From an uncultured Prevotellaceae bacterium (GTDB lineage: Bacteria > Bacteroidota > Bacteroidia > Bacteroidales > Muribaculaceae), in contig ONGE01000001.1 in the NCBI GenBank assembly GCA_900317325.1, forward strand, positions 97,891-161,890: a DNA stretch of 64,000 nt, written 5' to 3'. Below, in pieces: positions 42,167 to 50,750 of the stretch. The position numbers and the translations under genes are program-made. A model generated the notes under the pieces. The model was not told where the DNA came from, made no database searches, and saw only the letters and a program-made list of their open reading frames with translations. Numbering within the stretch: the stretch's first letter is position 1; every line of letters begins with the position of its first letter.

Positions 42167-45100
42167 ATGGAAAGAATACTAGGAATTGACACAGGAACTA
42201 ACAGCCTTGGATGGGCAATAATTGAAAAGAATGATAACGGTGAAACCAAATTATTGCACAAAGGAACAAACATATTTACCGAAGGTGTAAAAATCGAAAA
42301 AGGCATTGAATCATCTAAAGCCGCCGAGCGCACCGAGCACAGGGCTTTACGAAAGCACTATTGGCGGCGAAAAGTAAGGAAAATTCGCCTACTTACAGTG
42401 CTAGTTAAGAATCGTTTATGCCCTCCTGTTGACACCGAGCAATTGCGCGATTGGCGTCTGAAGGGCATCTATCCTCATGATGAAGAATTCTTGGACTGGC
42501 AACGCACTGAAGATAAGAATAATGTAAATCCCTATCAGTTCAGGCACATCTGTTTGACACAAAAATTGGATTTATCAAACTTGACTCAACGATATATCTT
42601 GGGGCGAGCCCTGTATCACCTGAACCAACGCCGAGGATTTCTGAGCAACCGAAAAGAGACGACCAAGGCATCCGAGGGAGCAGTCAGCGAAGGAATCAGC
42701 AGCCTGACTGCCGAGATGCAAGCTGCAGGATGTGAGTTTTTAGGCGAATACTTCTACCGTCTCTATCAATCAGGAGAGAAAATCAGGAACCACTATACCG
42801 CACGCAATGAGCATTATCTTAAAGAATTCAATGCTATTTGCGAGAAACAACAATTGCCCGAAGATTTGGTGACCGACCTCAGGCGCGCCATCTTCTTCCA
42901 GCGCCCGCTAAAGTCTCAGAAAGGCACTGTCGGCACATGCGCTTTTGAAAAGGGCAAGACTCGCTGTCCGGCATCACATCCCCTGTTTGAGGAGTTCCGT
43001 CTTTACAGTTTCCTGAACAATATCAAAATCAAGACGCCTGATGATGCCGATATGCGCTACTTGACGGGTGATGAAAAGGCTGCCATCCTGCCCCTTTTCA
43101 AGAAATATCGGAAAAGCAAGCACACCTTTAATTTTGAGGACATCGCCAAGAAACTTGCCGGTAAAGGAAAATACATGTATTTCCGTGACAAGGATGACAA
43201 GCCTTACCAGTTCAATTACCAAATGGATACTCCTGTGCCCATTAGCACAGTTACTGCTCAACTCGAAGAAATCTTCGGTGAAAATTGGCTGGAAGGTGCT
43301 TGCGAAGTCTATACTCTCGCCGATGGGAAAACGCCGTTCCAGATCATGAACGATATCTGGCATGCCCTGTTCTTCTTTGACGATGAAGAGAAACTGAAAT
43401 TATTTGCCATAGATCGCCTGCAGTTGAGTGATGAGGATGCCGAAAAATTTGCTCATATCTCAATGCCCAATGATTATGCCTCGCTCAGCCTCAAGGCCAT
43501 CCGCAAGATATTGCCTTTCCTCAAAGATTATGGCCTCATCTATTCACAAGCCGTCTTTCTGGCCAACCTAGATGAAGTGTTGCCTTCTTATTTCATAAGG
43601 CATGAGGACGAACATCAAAAGGCCATCAACGAGGCTATTGATGTCATTCTTTCCTATGGTAGCAAGCAAGATGAGCGTCCACTTGAGATCTATTTCAAGG
43701 ATTACTTGATGACAAGATATGAAGAATATGGCATCAAAGAAGATTTGCCGAAACTTTATCACCCGTCGATGATGGAGCAGTACCCTCGTGTGCAACCCAG
43801 TGATGCCGGCATCTACCAGTTGGGCTCTCCTCGCATCAGCAGCGTGAGGAATCCGATGGCAATGCGCTCCATGTTCAGGTTGCGCAAGGTGGTGAATCTG
43901 CTCTTGGCAAAAGGATATATTGACAAGGACACCAAGGTTCACATCGAGTTTTCTAGAGACCTCAACGATGCTAACCGCCGTTGGGCGATTCAGCAGTGGC
44001 AACGCCAACAGGAGAAAAACAAAGAGGAAATCAGGAAGAGAATTCAGGAAGATGCCCACATCGACAATCCTACCGATACCGACATCCTGAAGTACCAGTT
44101 ATGGGAAGAGCAGAACCACATCTGTATTTATACAGGCAATCAAATCGGGATTTCTGATTTCCTGTGTTCAAATCCCAAATATGATATCGAGCACACTGTT
44201 CCCCAAAGTGCAGGCGGAGACAGCACCAAGATGAACCTGACATTATGTGAGTGCGCTTATAACCGCAAGACAAAAAAGACTAAACTGCCATCAGAACTGC
44301 CCCATCACGAAGCAATGTTGCAACGCATCGAGCACTGGAATGAGCGGGCCGAAGAGCTGAGCAAGCGCATTCGCAAACTCAAGGGTAGCCGTGCCGCGAC
44401 AAAAGAGGAAAAGGACAGCATCATTCGCCGTCGCCACCAGCTGTCGCTGGAACGGGATTACTGTAGGGGCAAGTACAAGAGATTCACAATGACCGAAGTA
44501 CCCGAGGGCTTCTCGCGCCGTCAGGGAACCGATATCAGTGTCATCTCACGCTATGCCCGCATGTACCTGAAGTCAGTCTTTGACAGAGTCTATATTGTCA
44601 AGGGCATCGCCACATCCGATTTCAGGAAGATGTGGGGCATACAGGAAGAATATACGGCCAAGGAGCGTGTCAATCATGTTCACCACTGCATTGATGCCAT
44701 CACCATCGCTTGCATTGATAAAGTGCAATACGACAAACTGGCTCAATTCTATCATGAAGAGGATGACTATCGACAGGGCAAGGGCAAGAAACCGCAATTC
44801 GAGAAACCGTGGCCAACATTTGTCGCCGACATCAAACACATTCAGGACGAACTCCTTGTAGCACATTACGCCAAGGACAATATGCCCAAGCATACAAAAA
44901 AGAAAGGAGGCTATAACTTCATTCAAGGTGATACAGCCCGAGGCTCACTCCATAACGATACCTATTATGGGGCCATTGAACTTGAAGGTGACATCAAATA
45001 TGTTGTCCGCAAGAGTCTGGATATGCTCGAGGCAAAAGATGTGGACAAGATTGTGGATGAAGAGGTTAAGCGCAAAGTCAATGAGGCGATTGCTGCCCAT

Positions 45101-45778
45101 GGCAGCCTCAAGGCAGCCGTCGAAGCAACCATCTGGATGAATGAGGAAAAACATATTCCCATCAAAAAAGTAAGACTGTTTGCAAACGCTGTTACCCGAC
45201 CCATCAACATCCGCCAGCATCGCGACAAGTCAAGGCATGAGCATAAACGTCAATTCCATGTGCAGAACGACCGCAACTACATGATGGCAATCTATGTCGG
45301 CCTTGATGAACGCGGCAAGGAGAAACGCGCATTTGAACTCATCAGTAACATCAGGGCCGCCAACTTCTACCGAAGGAGTGGACAAAATGCTGCAGAGAAT
45401 AAGCAGCTGGTGCCCGATGCCAAAAATGGATTACCATTAAAATATGAATTAAAAATCGGCACAATGGTTCTCTTGTATGAGAACAATCCTGACGAGATTT
45501 GGAATGCAAATCAACAAGAATTGCAACGTCGATTATATAAGGTGACAGGTCTTTCATCAATGCTTATTCAGTCTCATGCCTATGGAATAATGGCAATGAT
45601 ACATAATCAGGATGCAAGGCCTAGCAGCATTATTAAACTAAAGAATGGAGCGTATACCTCCGGAGAAGAATTCCGCCCAGGCATTAAGATGCTACATACT
45701 CAATTCAAGGCTCTTATTAATGGTGTGGACTTTGAACTGAATGACTTGGGAGAAATCAGGAGAATAAGCAATGATTAA
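42167..45778 (+). CDS. cas9: Type II-C CRISPR RNA-guided endonuclease Cas9
   Basis: 1203 residues. RuvC-I is ILGIDTGTNSLGW with D8. An Arg-rich bridge helix follows (ERTEHRALRKHYWRRK), then the alpha-helical recognition lobe. RuvC-II is KVHIEFSRDLND with E594; the HNH domain is ICIYTGNQIG...YDIEHTVPQS with H676 and the later NRKTKKTK segment; RuvC-III is VNHVHHCIDAITIA with H840 and D843. All catalytic residues are present, so the nuclease should be active. The C-terminal part (about 980-1203) is the wedge/PAM-interacting region. The lack of csn2 or cas4 makes it II-C. The last 8 nt overlap cas1. Size is mid-range for Cas9 and above many II-C proteins. PAM unknown. Confidence 0.97.
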   Translation: MERILGIDTGTNSLGWAIIEKNDNGETKLLHKGTNIFTEGVKIEKGIESSKAAERTEHRALRKHYWRRKVRKIRLLTVLVKNRLCPPVDTEQLRDWRLKGIYPHDEEFLDWQRTEDKNNVNPYQFRHICLTQKLDLSNLTQRYILGRALYHLNQRRGFLSNRKETTKASEGAVSEGISSLTAEMQAAGCEFLGEYFYRLYQSGEKIRNHYTARNEHYLKEFNAICEKQQLPEDLVTDLRRAIFFQRPLKSQKGTVGTCAFEKGKTRCPASHPLFEEFRLYSFLNNIKIKTPDDADMRYLTGDEKAAILPLFKKYRKSKHTFNFEDIAKKLAGKGKYMYFRDKDDKPYQFNYQMDTPVPISTVTAQLEEIFGENWLEGACEVYTLADGKTPFQIMNDIWHALFFFDDEEKLKLFAIDRLQLSDEDAEKFAHISMPNDYASLSLKAIRKILPFLKDYGLIYSQAVFLANLDEVLPSYFIRHEDEHQKAINEAIDVILSYGSKQDERPLEIYFKDYLMTRYEEYGIKEDLPKLYHPSMMEQYPRVQPSDAGIYQLGSPRISSVRNPMAMRSMFRLRKVVNLLLAKGYIDKDTKVHIEFSRDLNDANRRWAIQQWQRQQEKNKEEIRKRIQEDAHIDNPTDTDILKYQLWEEQNHICIYTGNQIGISDFLCSNPKYDIEHTVPQSAGGDSTKMNLTLCECAYNRKTKKTKLPSELPHHEAMLQRIEHWNERAEELSKRIRKLKGSRAATKEEKDSIIRRRHQLSLERDYCRGKYKRFTMTEVPEGFSRRQGTDISVISRYARMYLKSVFDRVYIVKGIATSDFRKMWGIQEEYTAKERVNHVHHCIDAITIACIDKVQYDKLAQFYHEEDDYRQGKGKKPQFEKPWPTFVADIKHIQDELLVAHYAKDNMPKHTKKKGGYNFIQGDTARGSLHNDTYYGAIELEGDIKYVVRKSLDMLEAKDVDKIVDEEVKRKVNEAIAAHGSLKAAVEATIWMNEEKHIPIKKVRLFANAVTRPINIRQHRDKSRHEHKRQFHVQNDRNYMMAIYVGLDERGKEKRAFELISNIRAANFYRRSGQNAAENKQLVPDAKNGLPLKYELKIGTMVLLYENNPDEIWNANQQELQRRLYKVTGLSSMLIQSHAYGIMAMIHNQDARPSSIIKLKNGAYTSGEEFRPGIKMLHTQFKALINGVDFELNDLGEIRRISND

Positions 45779-46658
45779 GCAGACGCTGATGTTCACTTCA
45801 CCAGTTGCCTTATCCCTAAAATATGGGCAACTGGTGGTGAAGAGCCTCGAAGATGATAAAACCCTCACAAGGCCAGTCGAAGATATCGGCTTTGTCGTCA
45901 TTGACAATCCCATGATATCATTAACCATTCCGTTGCTGAATGAACTGGCGGCCAATAATGTGGCGGTCATCATCTGTGACAAGAAGCAGATGCCTCAGGC
46001 TATGCTGCAGCCGCTTGCGGGCAACACGACCCTTCAAGAAACTTATAAGTTCCAGATTGAGGCATCATCACCGCTCAAAAAGCAGATGTGGAAGCAATTG
46101 GTAGAGGCCAAAATCAAGAATCAGGCTGCTTTACTTGACCGGGTGGGTAAAGAGGGGAAAATGTTGAAACCCTTTTATTCAAATGTGAAATCAGGCGACA
46201 CCGATAACCGAGAAGGTGCTGCCGCCCGTGTCTACTGGTCACAGTTGTTTGATGACAGTTTCAAGCGTGAACGTGAAGGAGACTCGCCCAATCAGTTCCT
46301 GAATTATGGCTATACCATTCTTAGGGCGGCAGTGGCCAGAGCTCTAGTCGGATCAGGATTGTATCCCGCATTTGGCATCTTTCACCGCAACAGGTACAAT
46401 GCCTTTCCCCTTGCCGATGACGTGATGGAGCCTTACCGTCCATTTGTGGACGAGGTGGTTTATGCCCTCTGCCAGAACGACAAGAATACCGATTTAGACA
46501 AAAATGTAAAGAGCTGACTGCTTCGGGTATTGTTTGCAGATGTAAAAATCGGAAGAATGACGCGACCACTGGAGGTTGCATTGTCGTTGACAACGGCTTC
46601 AGTGGTCAAGATGTTCAAGGGTGACACCCAAAAGCTTTCTCTCCCCCAGATGGCATGA
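45771..46658 (+). pseudogene. cas1: CRISPR integrase Cas1, interrupted by an in-frame TGA
   Basis: The ORF runs from the ATG at 45771 (overlapping the cas9 end) to a TGA at 46515-46517, giving 248 residues. The same frame continues past that TGA with LLRVLFADVKIGRMTRPLEV and on to QKLSLPQMA and a stop at 46656-46658, which overlaps the cas2 ATG as ATGA. The restored length of 295 codons is normal for a type II Cas1. The likely metal ligands E148 (DNREGAAARVYW), H205 (FGIFHRNRYN) and E220 lie before the stop; the lost 47 residues are the C-terminal helices. So spacer integration is probably impaired unless the stop is read through or is a sequencing error. Confidence 0.9.
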
Positions 46659-47002
46659 GTGAAAATAGAATAAATGCTTATCGCATCATGTGGCTTTTTG
46701 TCTTCTTTGATTTACCTGTCGTAACCAAGAAACAAAGGAAAGCAGCAACGCTGTTTCGTAATAACTTGATGAAGGATGGCTTTGTCATGTTCCAGTATTC
46801 GATTTACATCAGGCACTGCGGGTCGCTAGAGAGTCTGCAGGTGCACGCTAAACGAGTAAAACTGTTTGTTCCAAATGAGGGGAAAGTGAGTGTATTAAGT
46901 GTGACTGATAAACAATATGGTGATATCATCAATTATTGGGGCAAGAAAGAAAAAGGCAAAAAGCCCCCAACTAAACCTGTGCAGTTAGAAATAATTTGGT
47001 AA
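46655..47002 (+). CDS. cas2: CRISPR-associated protein Cas2
   Basis: 115 residues; forms the central dimer of the Cas1-Cas2 integration complex. The ferredoxin-like start YRIMWLFVFFDLPVVTKKQRK contains the conserved Asp after the first strand, followed by FRNNLMKDGFVMFQYSIYIRHC and the VLSVTDKQYGDI strand. The ATG overlaps the original cas1 stop codon by ATGA, implying translational coupling that is now broken by the premature stop in cas1. The array begins 88 bp downstream. Confidence 0.94.
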   Translation: MSENRINAYRIMWLFVFFDLPVVTKKQRKAATLFRNNLMKDGFVMFQYSIYIRHCGSLESLQVHAKRVKLFVPNEGKVSVLSVTDKQYGDIINYWGKKEKGKKPPTKPVQLEIIW

Positions 47003-47090
47003 TTTTGCCACTAAATACTGCATCTATTGCCACTTCTTAATTGAAGATTGATTCATATCTTATTGGAAATAAGACGGATATCCGAATTAG
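47003..47090 (+). promoter_or_regulatory. CRISPR leader
   Basis: An 88-nt AT-rich stretch between the cas2 stop and the first repeat. Because the degenerate repeat is at the far end of the array, this side should be the leader. No consensus promoter is visible, so the array may be transcribed with the cas operon or from a weak internal start. Confidence 0.6.
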
Positions 47091-47503
47091 GTTGTGGTTT
47101 GATGTAGGAACCAGATAAGATACAACAGCGATTACGGTTACTATGGCTCATCCTCTGTTGTGGTTTGATGTAGGAACCAGATAAGATACAACGCCGATGA
47201 GAGCTCAGGCTATGACGGCACGGTTGTGGTTTGATGTAGGAACCAGATAAGATACAACGAGGGTTAGTAATTTCCTCGGCATTAATCGGTTGTGGTTTGA
47301 TGTAGGAACCAGATAAGATACAACTCTTCAATGCGACCTATGGCGATGACTCGGTTGTGGTTTGATGTAGGAACCAGATAAGATACAACACGACGAGAAG
47401 CTCATACGCTTGCGCATAGTTGTGGTTTGATGTAGGAACCAGATAAGATACAACCATAATTTCAGAAAAATAGATATTGATAGGTTGTGGCTTGATGTAG
47501 GAA
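47091..47503 (+). CRISPR. CRISPR array, type II-C, 36-bp repeat, 6 spacers
   Basis: Six identical 36-bp repeats start at 47091, 47157, 47223, 47289, 47354 and 47419. They begin GTTGTGGTTTGATGTAGGAA and end CCAGATAAGATACAAC. A seventh repeat at 47484 has one change within its first 20 nt and diverges after that, marking the old end. Spacers are 30, 30, 30, 29, 29 and 29 nt long from the leader side. The 5' part of the repeat pairs with the tracrRNA anti-repeat, so the plus strand is the crRNA strand. None of the spacers was recognised. Confidence 0.97.
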
Positions 47504-47524
47504 ACTAAAGAGTTACATATAACA

Positions 47525-47564
47525 AACTTGGGCAACGGGCTTTTTAGGGCCTGTTGTCCAAGTT
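47525..47564. terminator. Hairpin terminating the array and the convergent C69 gene
   Basis: AACTTGG-g-CAAC pairs with GTTG-t-CCAAGTT, with a second inner pairing GGGC/GGGCC region and T-run in the loop. It lies between the CRISPR array and the minus-strand dipeptidase gene. Confidence 0.7.
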
Positions 47565-47605
47565 GTTGTTTATTGGTTGTTTGGGTTGTTTGAGAGAGTG
47601 GCGGG

Positions 47606-49219
47606 TTAGAAGCCTTTCCAGGTTTGGAGCCAGAAGTCGTGGGCCATCTGTTGCCAGCGGTAGGCGGCGGCGCCGAGCATGTCCTGGGTGTAGTTGTTGA
47701 GGTAACGGGCGGCTTTGTCCTTTTCCTGGGCGTTGAGTTGCTGCCAGGTGGTTTCCACCATGGGGAGTTCGCTCAGGCCTTTCTCGAGGAAATGGTCGCG
47801 GGCGGGCTCAAGGGTCTTGCGGAAAACGCCCCAGCGCAGCGAAGCCAATCGGTTGGCCTTGCGGAACTGCCACAGGGGGCTGTTATCGTCCTCGGCGCTG
47901 TGGCCGCAGATTTTCAGCGATGCGGGCAGGTCGGTGTTGCCGCAGAAGACGGGGAACCTGGGGCTCTCGCCGGGGTTGTCGAAGGCGATCCATGCCACAC
48001 CGCCCACCTCGTCGGGGAGCCAGGAGCGCAGCTGGATGACGGTGCTGTAGGAGCACCAGGGAACGCTGACGGTGCGTGTCCACTTCATCGCCGAGTCACC
48101 CATGGCGTAATACATGGCCAACTGCTCGTTGGTGATCCAGGGGTTGGCAACGGGCGAGACGATGCTGTCAGGCTGATTCTCGACGAGGTTGCCCTGCTTG
48201 TCCTTGCGCTTGGGGTTGGGGATCTTGTGGCGGGCACTCAGGTCGAGCGCTGTGCCCTCGTAGTAGCTGCCCAGCAGTCGCGACACGTCCTCGACGCTCA
48301 CCTTCTTGTCGGGCTTGACGCTCACGGGCAGGTTCTCGATGCTGTCGTCCAGTCCCAGCGACGGAGCGAGCTGCTGCATGATGTAGAGTTCGCGGGTGCT
48401 GTAGTTCTTGACTTCTTTCTTGTAGTTGGTGCCGCTGTAGGCCTTCCAGAAGCAGAAAGGTTCCTTGCCGTCCCACAGTTTCAGTTTGCGGGCCACGTCA
48501 AACACGTTGTCCGAGGCCATATAGTGGTCGGGGTCGCTCAGGTCGAGGGCACCGATGCGCGAGATATTGGCCGAAACGGCGATCTCGTCATCGGGGATGC
48601 GCACGGCAGCCCACACGGCTCCCACCTTCTTGGGACCCTCGCCGAAGACCTCGAACAGCCACGCCTCGTCCTTGTCGGCAATGGTGAGGCACTCGCCGCT
48701 GTCGCCATAGCCGTATTTCTTGGCCAAGTCACCCATCAGGCGGATGGCCTCGCGCGCCGTGGTGCAACGCTCCAGGGCGATGCGCGAGAGTTCCTCGATC
48801 ATGAAAATGCCCGCCTTGTTGCGCAACGTGTCGCGTCCCGAGATTGTCGTCTCGCCCATGGCCAACTGCTTCTCGTTGAGGCAGGGATAGGCGGTGTCGA
48901 GGAAGCGATAGGTGTGGCGCACCTGCGGGATGACGCCCAGGCGCGGCATATTGGTGCTGTCGGCAGCGCTGCGGGTATGGAAGCGGTTCTTGTAAACTGC
49001 GGTGACCGTGTCGCGCTCGTAGTCGCGGGCCGGCACGATGGCCATCCAGGTGCGGTAGCGCGCGTCACAGGTGTGTGACGTGATGACCGAGCCGTCGGCA
49101 CTGGCCTTCTTGCCCACCATGATGCTGGTGCAGGATTCTGTCATGCGCTCAGCGTCCTGAGCGTGGATTGCGGTAGCGAAAGCCATCATCAGCAGGATGG
49201 CGATAAAGCATTTCTTCAT
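47606..49219 (-). CDS. Secreted C69 family dipeptidase
   Basis: 537 residues, Ntn-hydrolase of peptidase family C69 (dipeptidase A-like). The signal peptide MKKCFIAILLMMAFATAIHA is followed after a short stretch by the nucleophile C30 in TESCTSIMVGKKASADGSVI. In the maturation of this family the new N-terminus is that Cys. Other family segments: HTCDARYRTW, MGETTISGRD, DSGECLTIADKDEAWLFEV, and AVWAAVRIPDDEIAVSANISRI. Probably cleaves dipeptides in the periplasm. It has its own promoter, and the next genes on the same strand end 209 bp upstream. Confidence 0.92.
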   Translation of the reverse strand: MKKCFIAILLMMAFATAIHAQDAERMTESCTSIMVGKKASADGSVITSHTCDARYRTWMAIVPARDYERDTVTAVYKNRFHTRSAADSTNMPRLGVIPQVRHTYRFLDTAYPCLNEKQLAMGETTISGRDTLRNKAGIFMIEELSRIALERCTTAREAIRLMGDLAKKYGYGDSGECLTIADKDEAWLFEVFGEGPKKVGAVWAAVRIPDDEIAVSANISRIGALDLSDPDHYMASDNVFDVARKLKLWDGKEPFCFWKAYSGTNYKKEVKNYSTRELYIMQQLAPSLGLDDSIENLPVSVKPDKKVSVEDVSRLLGSYYEGTALDLSARHKIPNPKRKDKQGNLVENQPDSIVSPVANPWITNEQLAMYYAMGDSAMKWTRTVSVPWCSYSTVIQLRSWLPDEVGGVAWIAFDNPGESPRFPVFCGNTDLPASLKICGHSAEDDNSPLWQFRKANRLASLRWGVFRKTLEPARDHFLEKGLSELPMVETTWQQLNAQEKDKAARYLNNYTQDMLGAAAYRWQQMAHDFWLQTWKGF

Positions 49220-49248
49220 ATCTGTATTGACGGTTAATTGTTATGGGG

Positions 49249-49279
49249 CAAAGGTAGTGTTTTTTTTCGGATTGCCAAG
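49249..49279 (-). promoter_or_regulatory. Promoter of the C69 dipeptidase gene
   Basis: On the minus strand CTTG (49279-49276), 19 nt, TACCTTTG (49256-49249), 30 nt before the start codon. Confidence 0.6.
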
Positions 49280-49291
49280 CCACGTCATCCC

Positions 49292-49328
49292 ACAAAAAAA
49301 GCAGCCCCGCTGCCGAGAGCAGGGCTGC
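49292..49328 (-). terminator. Terminator of the esterase-fucosidase unit
   Basis: GCAGCCCTGCT pairs with AGCGGGGCTGC on the minus strand, followed by seven T. Confidence 0.85.
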
Positions 49329-49355
49329 CATCATATCAAGCCTTCAAGGCAGGAA

Positions 49356-49424
49356 TCACTTCTTGATGTACTTCTTGCCGTTGTGGATGTACAAACCGGG
49401 AGCGCCGGGAGCAGCAACACGGTC
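49356..49424 (-). pseudogene. Relic of the C-terminus of a secreted protein
   Basis: Directly behind the fucosidase stop, a different minus-strand frame reads DRVAAPGAPGLYIHNGKKYI and ends K-K-stop. The pattern P-G-L-Y-I-x-N-G-K-K resembles the last strand of C-terminal sorting domains in Bacteroidetes secreted proteins. Only about 22 codons remain, between the fucosidase stop and the terminator, so it looks like what is left after a deletion. Confidence 0.5.
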
Positions 49425-49428
49425 TCAT

Positions 49429-50739
49429 CTACTTGAGTGACACTTCCAATATCGTGTCAATGCCTGTGGGGACAGCGGGCAGCAGGACGGTGATGCCGTC
49501 GCCACTGGCGGTGTAGCGCAACTTGGTCTTGTCGCTGAACAGGCGAACCTGCTTGACACGCTTGCCGCTCAAGGGCAGGTACAGGGCATTGTCCTTGAGG
49601 TTGAGGATGTGGACATACAGGGTATTGCCGCGCTGCGTGGTCACGCCCCAGTCGTGCGGAGGGATGAGGCCGCCGCGGGTGCCGTAGATGCTCTCGCCGT
49701 TGACGCGCATCCACTCGCCCAACTGGTGCAGGCGCTCCACGGCCTCGTCGGGCAAGCAGCCGTCGGGCCGCGGTCCCACGTTGATGAGCAGGTTGCCGTT
49801 ACGCCCGGCAGCACGCACGAGGGTGCGGATGATTTCGTCGGCACTCTTGTAGGCCTTATCGGTGATACGGTAACCCCAGGTGTAGTTCATCGTCATACAA
49901 GTCTCGAGCGGCAGCTGGCTGATGCCGCTCTCGCCCGAATAGCCGGCGGTGTTCTCGCCGGGAACGTCCTGCTCAAAGATCTGGATATCCTCGCCGGGGA
50001 AAGGCACCTCGTGGTGGTTGTTGCCAATCAGGCAGGCGGGCTGCAGTCGATGGATGAGGGCATACTGCTCGTCCAGTTGCCAGTCAAACGGCACGGGGTC
50101 GGTGTCATGTTCCCACTTGCCGTCGAACCAGATGGCGCCCACGGGGCCGTAGTTGGTGAGCAACTCGGTCAACTGGTCGTTCATGAAACGGTAGTACTGT
50201 GGCCAGTTGGTCGTGGCGGGGTCATGGGGCATATCATTCTGGTGACGGCCCAGCGGATAGTCCAAGCGGTGCCAGTCGAGGTGGGAATAATAGAAATGCA
50301 ACTTGATGCTGTGCCGCTGGCAGGCATCGGCGAGTTCCTTGAGCACATCGCGCTTGAAGGGGGTGGCATCCACGATGTTGTAGTCGCTGGCAGCGCTCTT
50401 GAACATCGAGAAACCGTCGTGGTGACGCGAGGTGATGCAGATGTAACGCGCACCGGCATCCTTGATGGCACGCACCCACGCGTCGGCATCGAAGCGCGAG
50501 GGATAGAAGCCTGCAGGCAGCTGGGCATACTCGTCACGGTCGATTTTCTTGTTGTGCATCACCCACTCGCCGTCGGCAAGCATCGAATAGACGCCCCAAT
50601 GGATGAACACGCCCAGTTTATTGTCCTGGAACTCCTGGCGCGCCTTGAGGTTCTCTTGGGTAGGTACATAAGCGGCTTGCTGAGCCAGGCCGCACAGCCA
50701 TGAGATGGCCAAAATCAGGGAAAAAGCTGTTTTTTTCAT
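49429..50739 (-). CDS. Alpha-L-fucosidase, GH29
   Basis: 436 residues. Signal peptide (1-20), then the GH29 barrel: KLGVFIHWGVYSMLADGEWV, RYICITSRHHDGFSMF, LHFYYSHLDWHRLDYP, and the nucleophile D206 in VGAIWFDGKWE. The C-terminal beta-sandwich contains NGNLLINVGPRPDG and ends VPTGIDTILEVSLK. It removes fucose from host or dietary glycans in the periplasm. The gene starts 11 nt behind the broken carboxylesterase, so both are on one transcript; no fucose-use genes are nearby. Confidence 0.95.
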   Translation of the reverse strand: MKKTAFSLILAISWLCGLAQQAAYVPTQENLKARQEFQDNKLGVFIHWGVYSMLADGEWVMHNKKIDRDEYAQLPAGFYPSRFDADAWVRAIKDAGARYICITSRHHDGFSMFKSAASDYNIVDATPFKRDVLKELADACQRHSIKLHFYYSHLDWHRLDYPLGRHQNDMPHDPATTNWPQYYRFMNDQLTELLTNYGPVGAIWFDGKWEHDTDPVPFDWQLDEQYALIHRLQPACLIGNNHHEVPFPGEDIQIFEQDVPGENTAGYSGESGISQLPLETCMTMNYTWGYRITDKAYKSADEIIRTLVRAAGRNGNLLINVGPRPDGCLPDEAVERLHQLGEWMRVNGESIYGTRGGLIPPHDWGVTTQRGNTLYVHILNLKDNALYLPLSGKRVKQVRLFSDKTKLRYTASGDGITVLLPAVPTGIDTILEVSLK

Positions 50740-50750
50740 ATAGTCAATGG

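Noticed and set aside
47053-47535. Minus-strand ORFs with repeated LSGSYIKPQP peptides
   Set aside because: They are translations of the CRISPR repeats, not genes.
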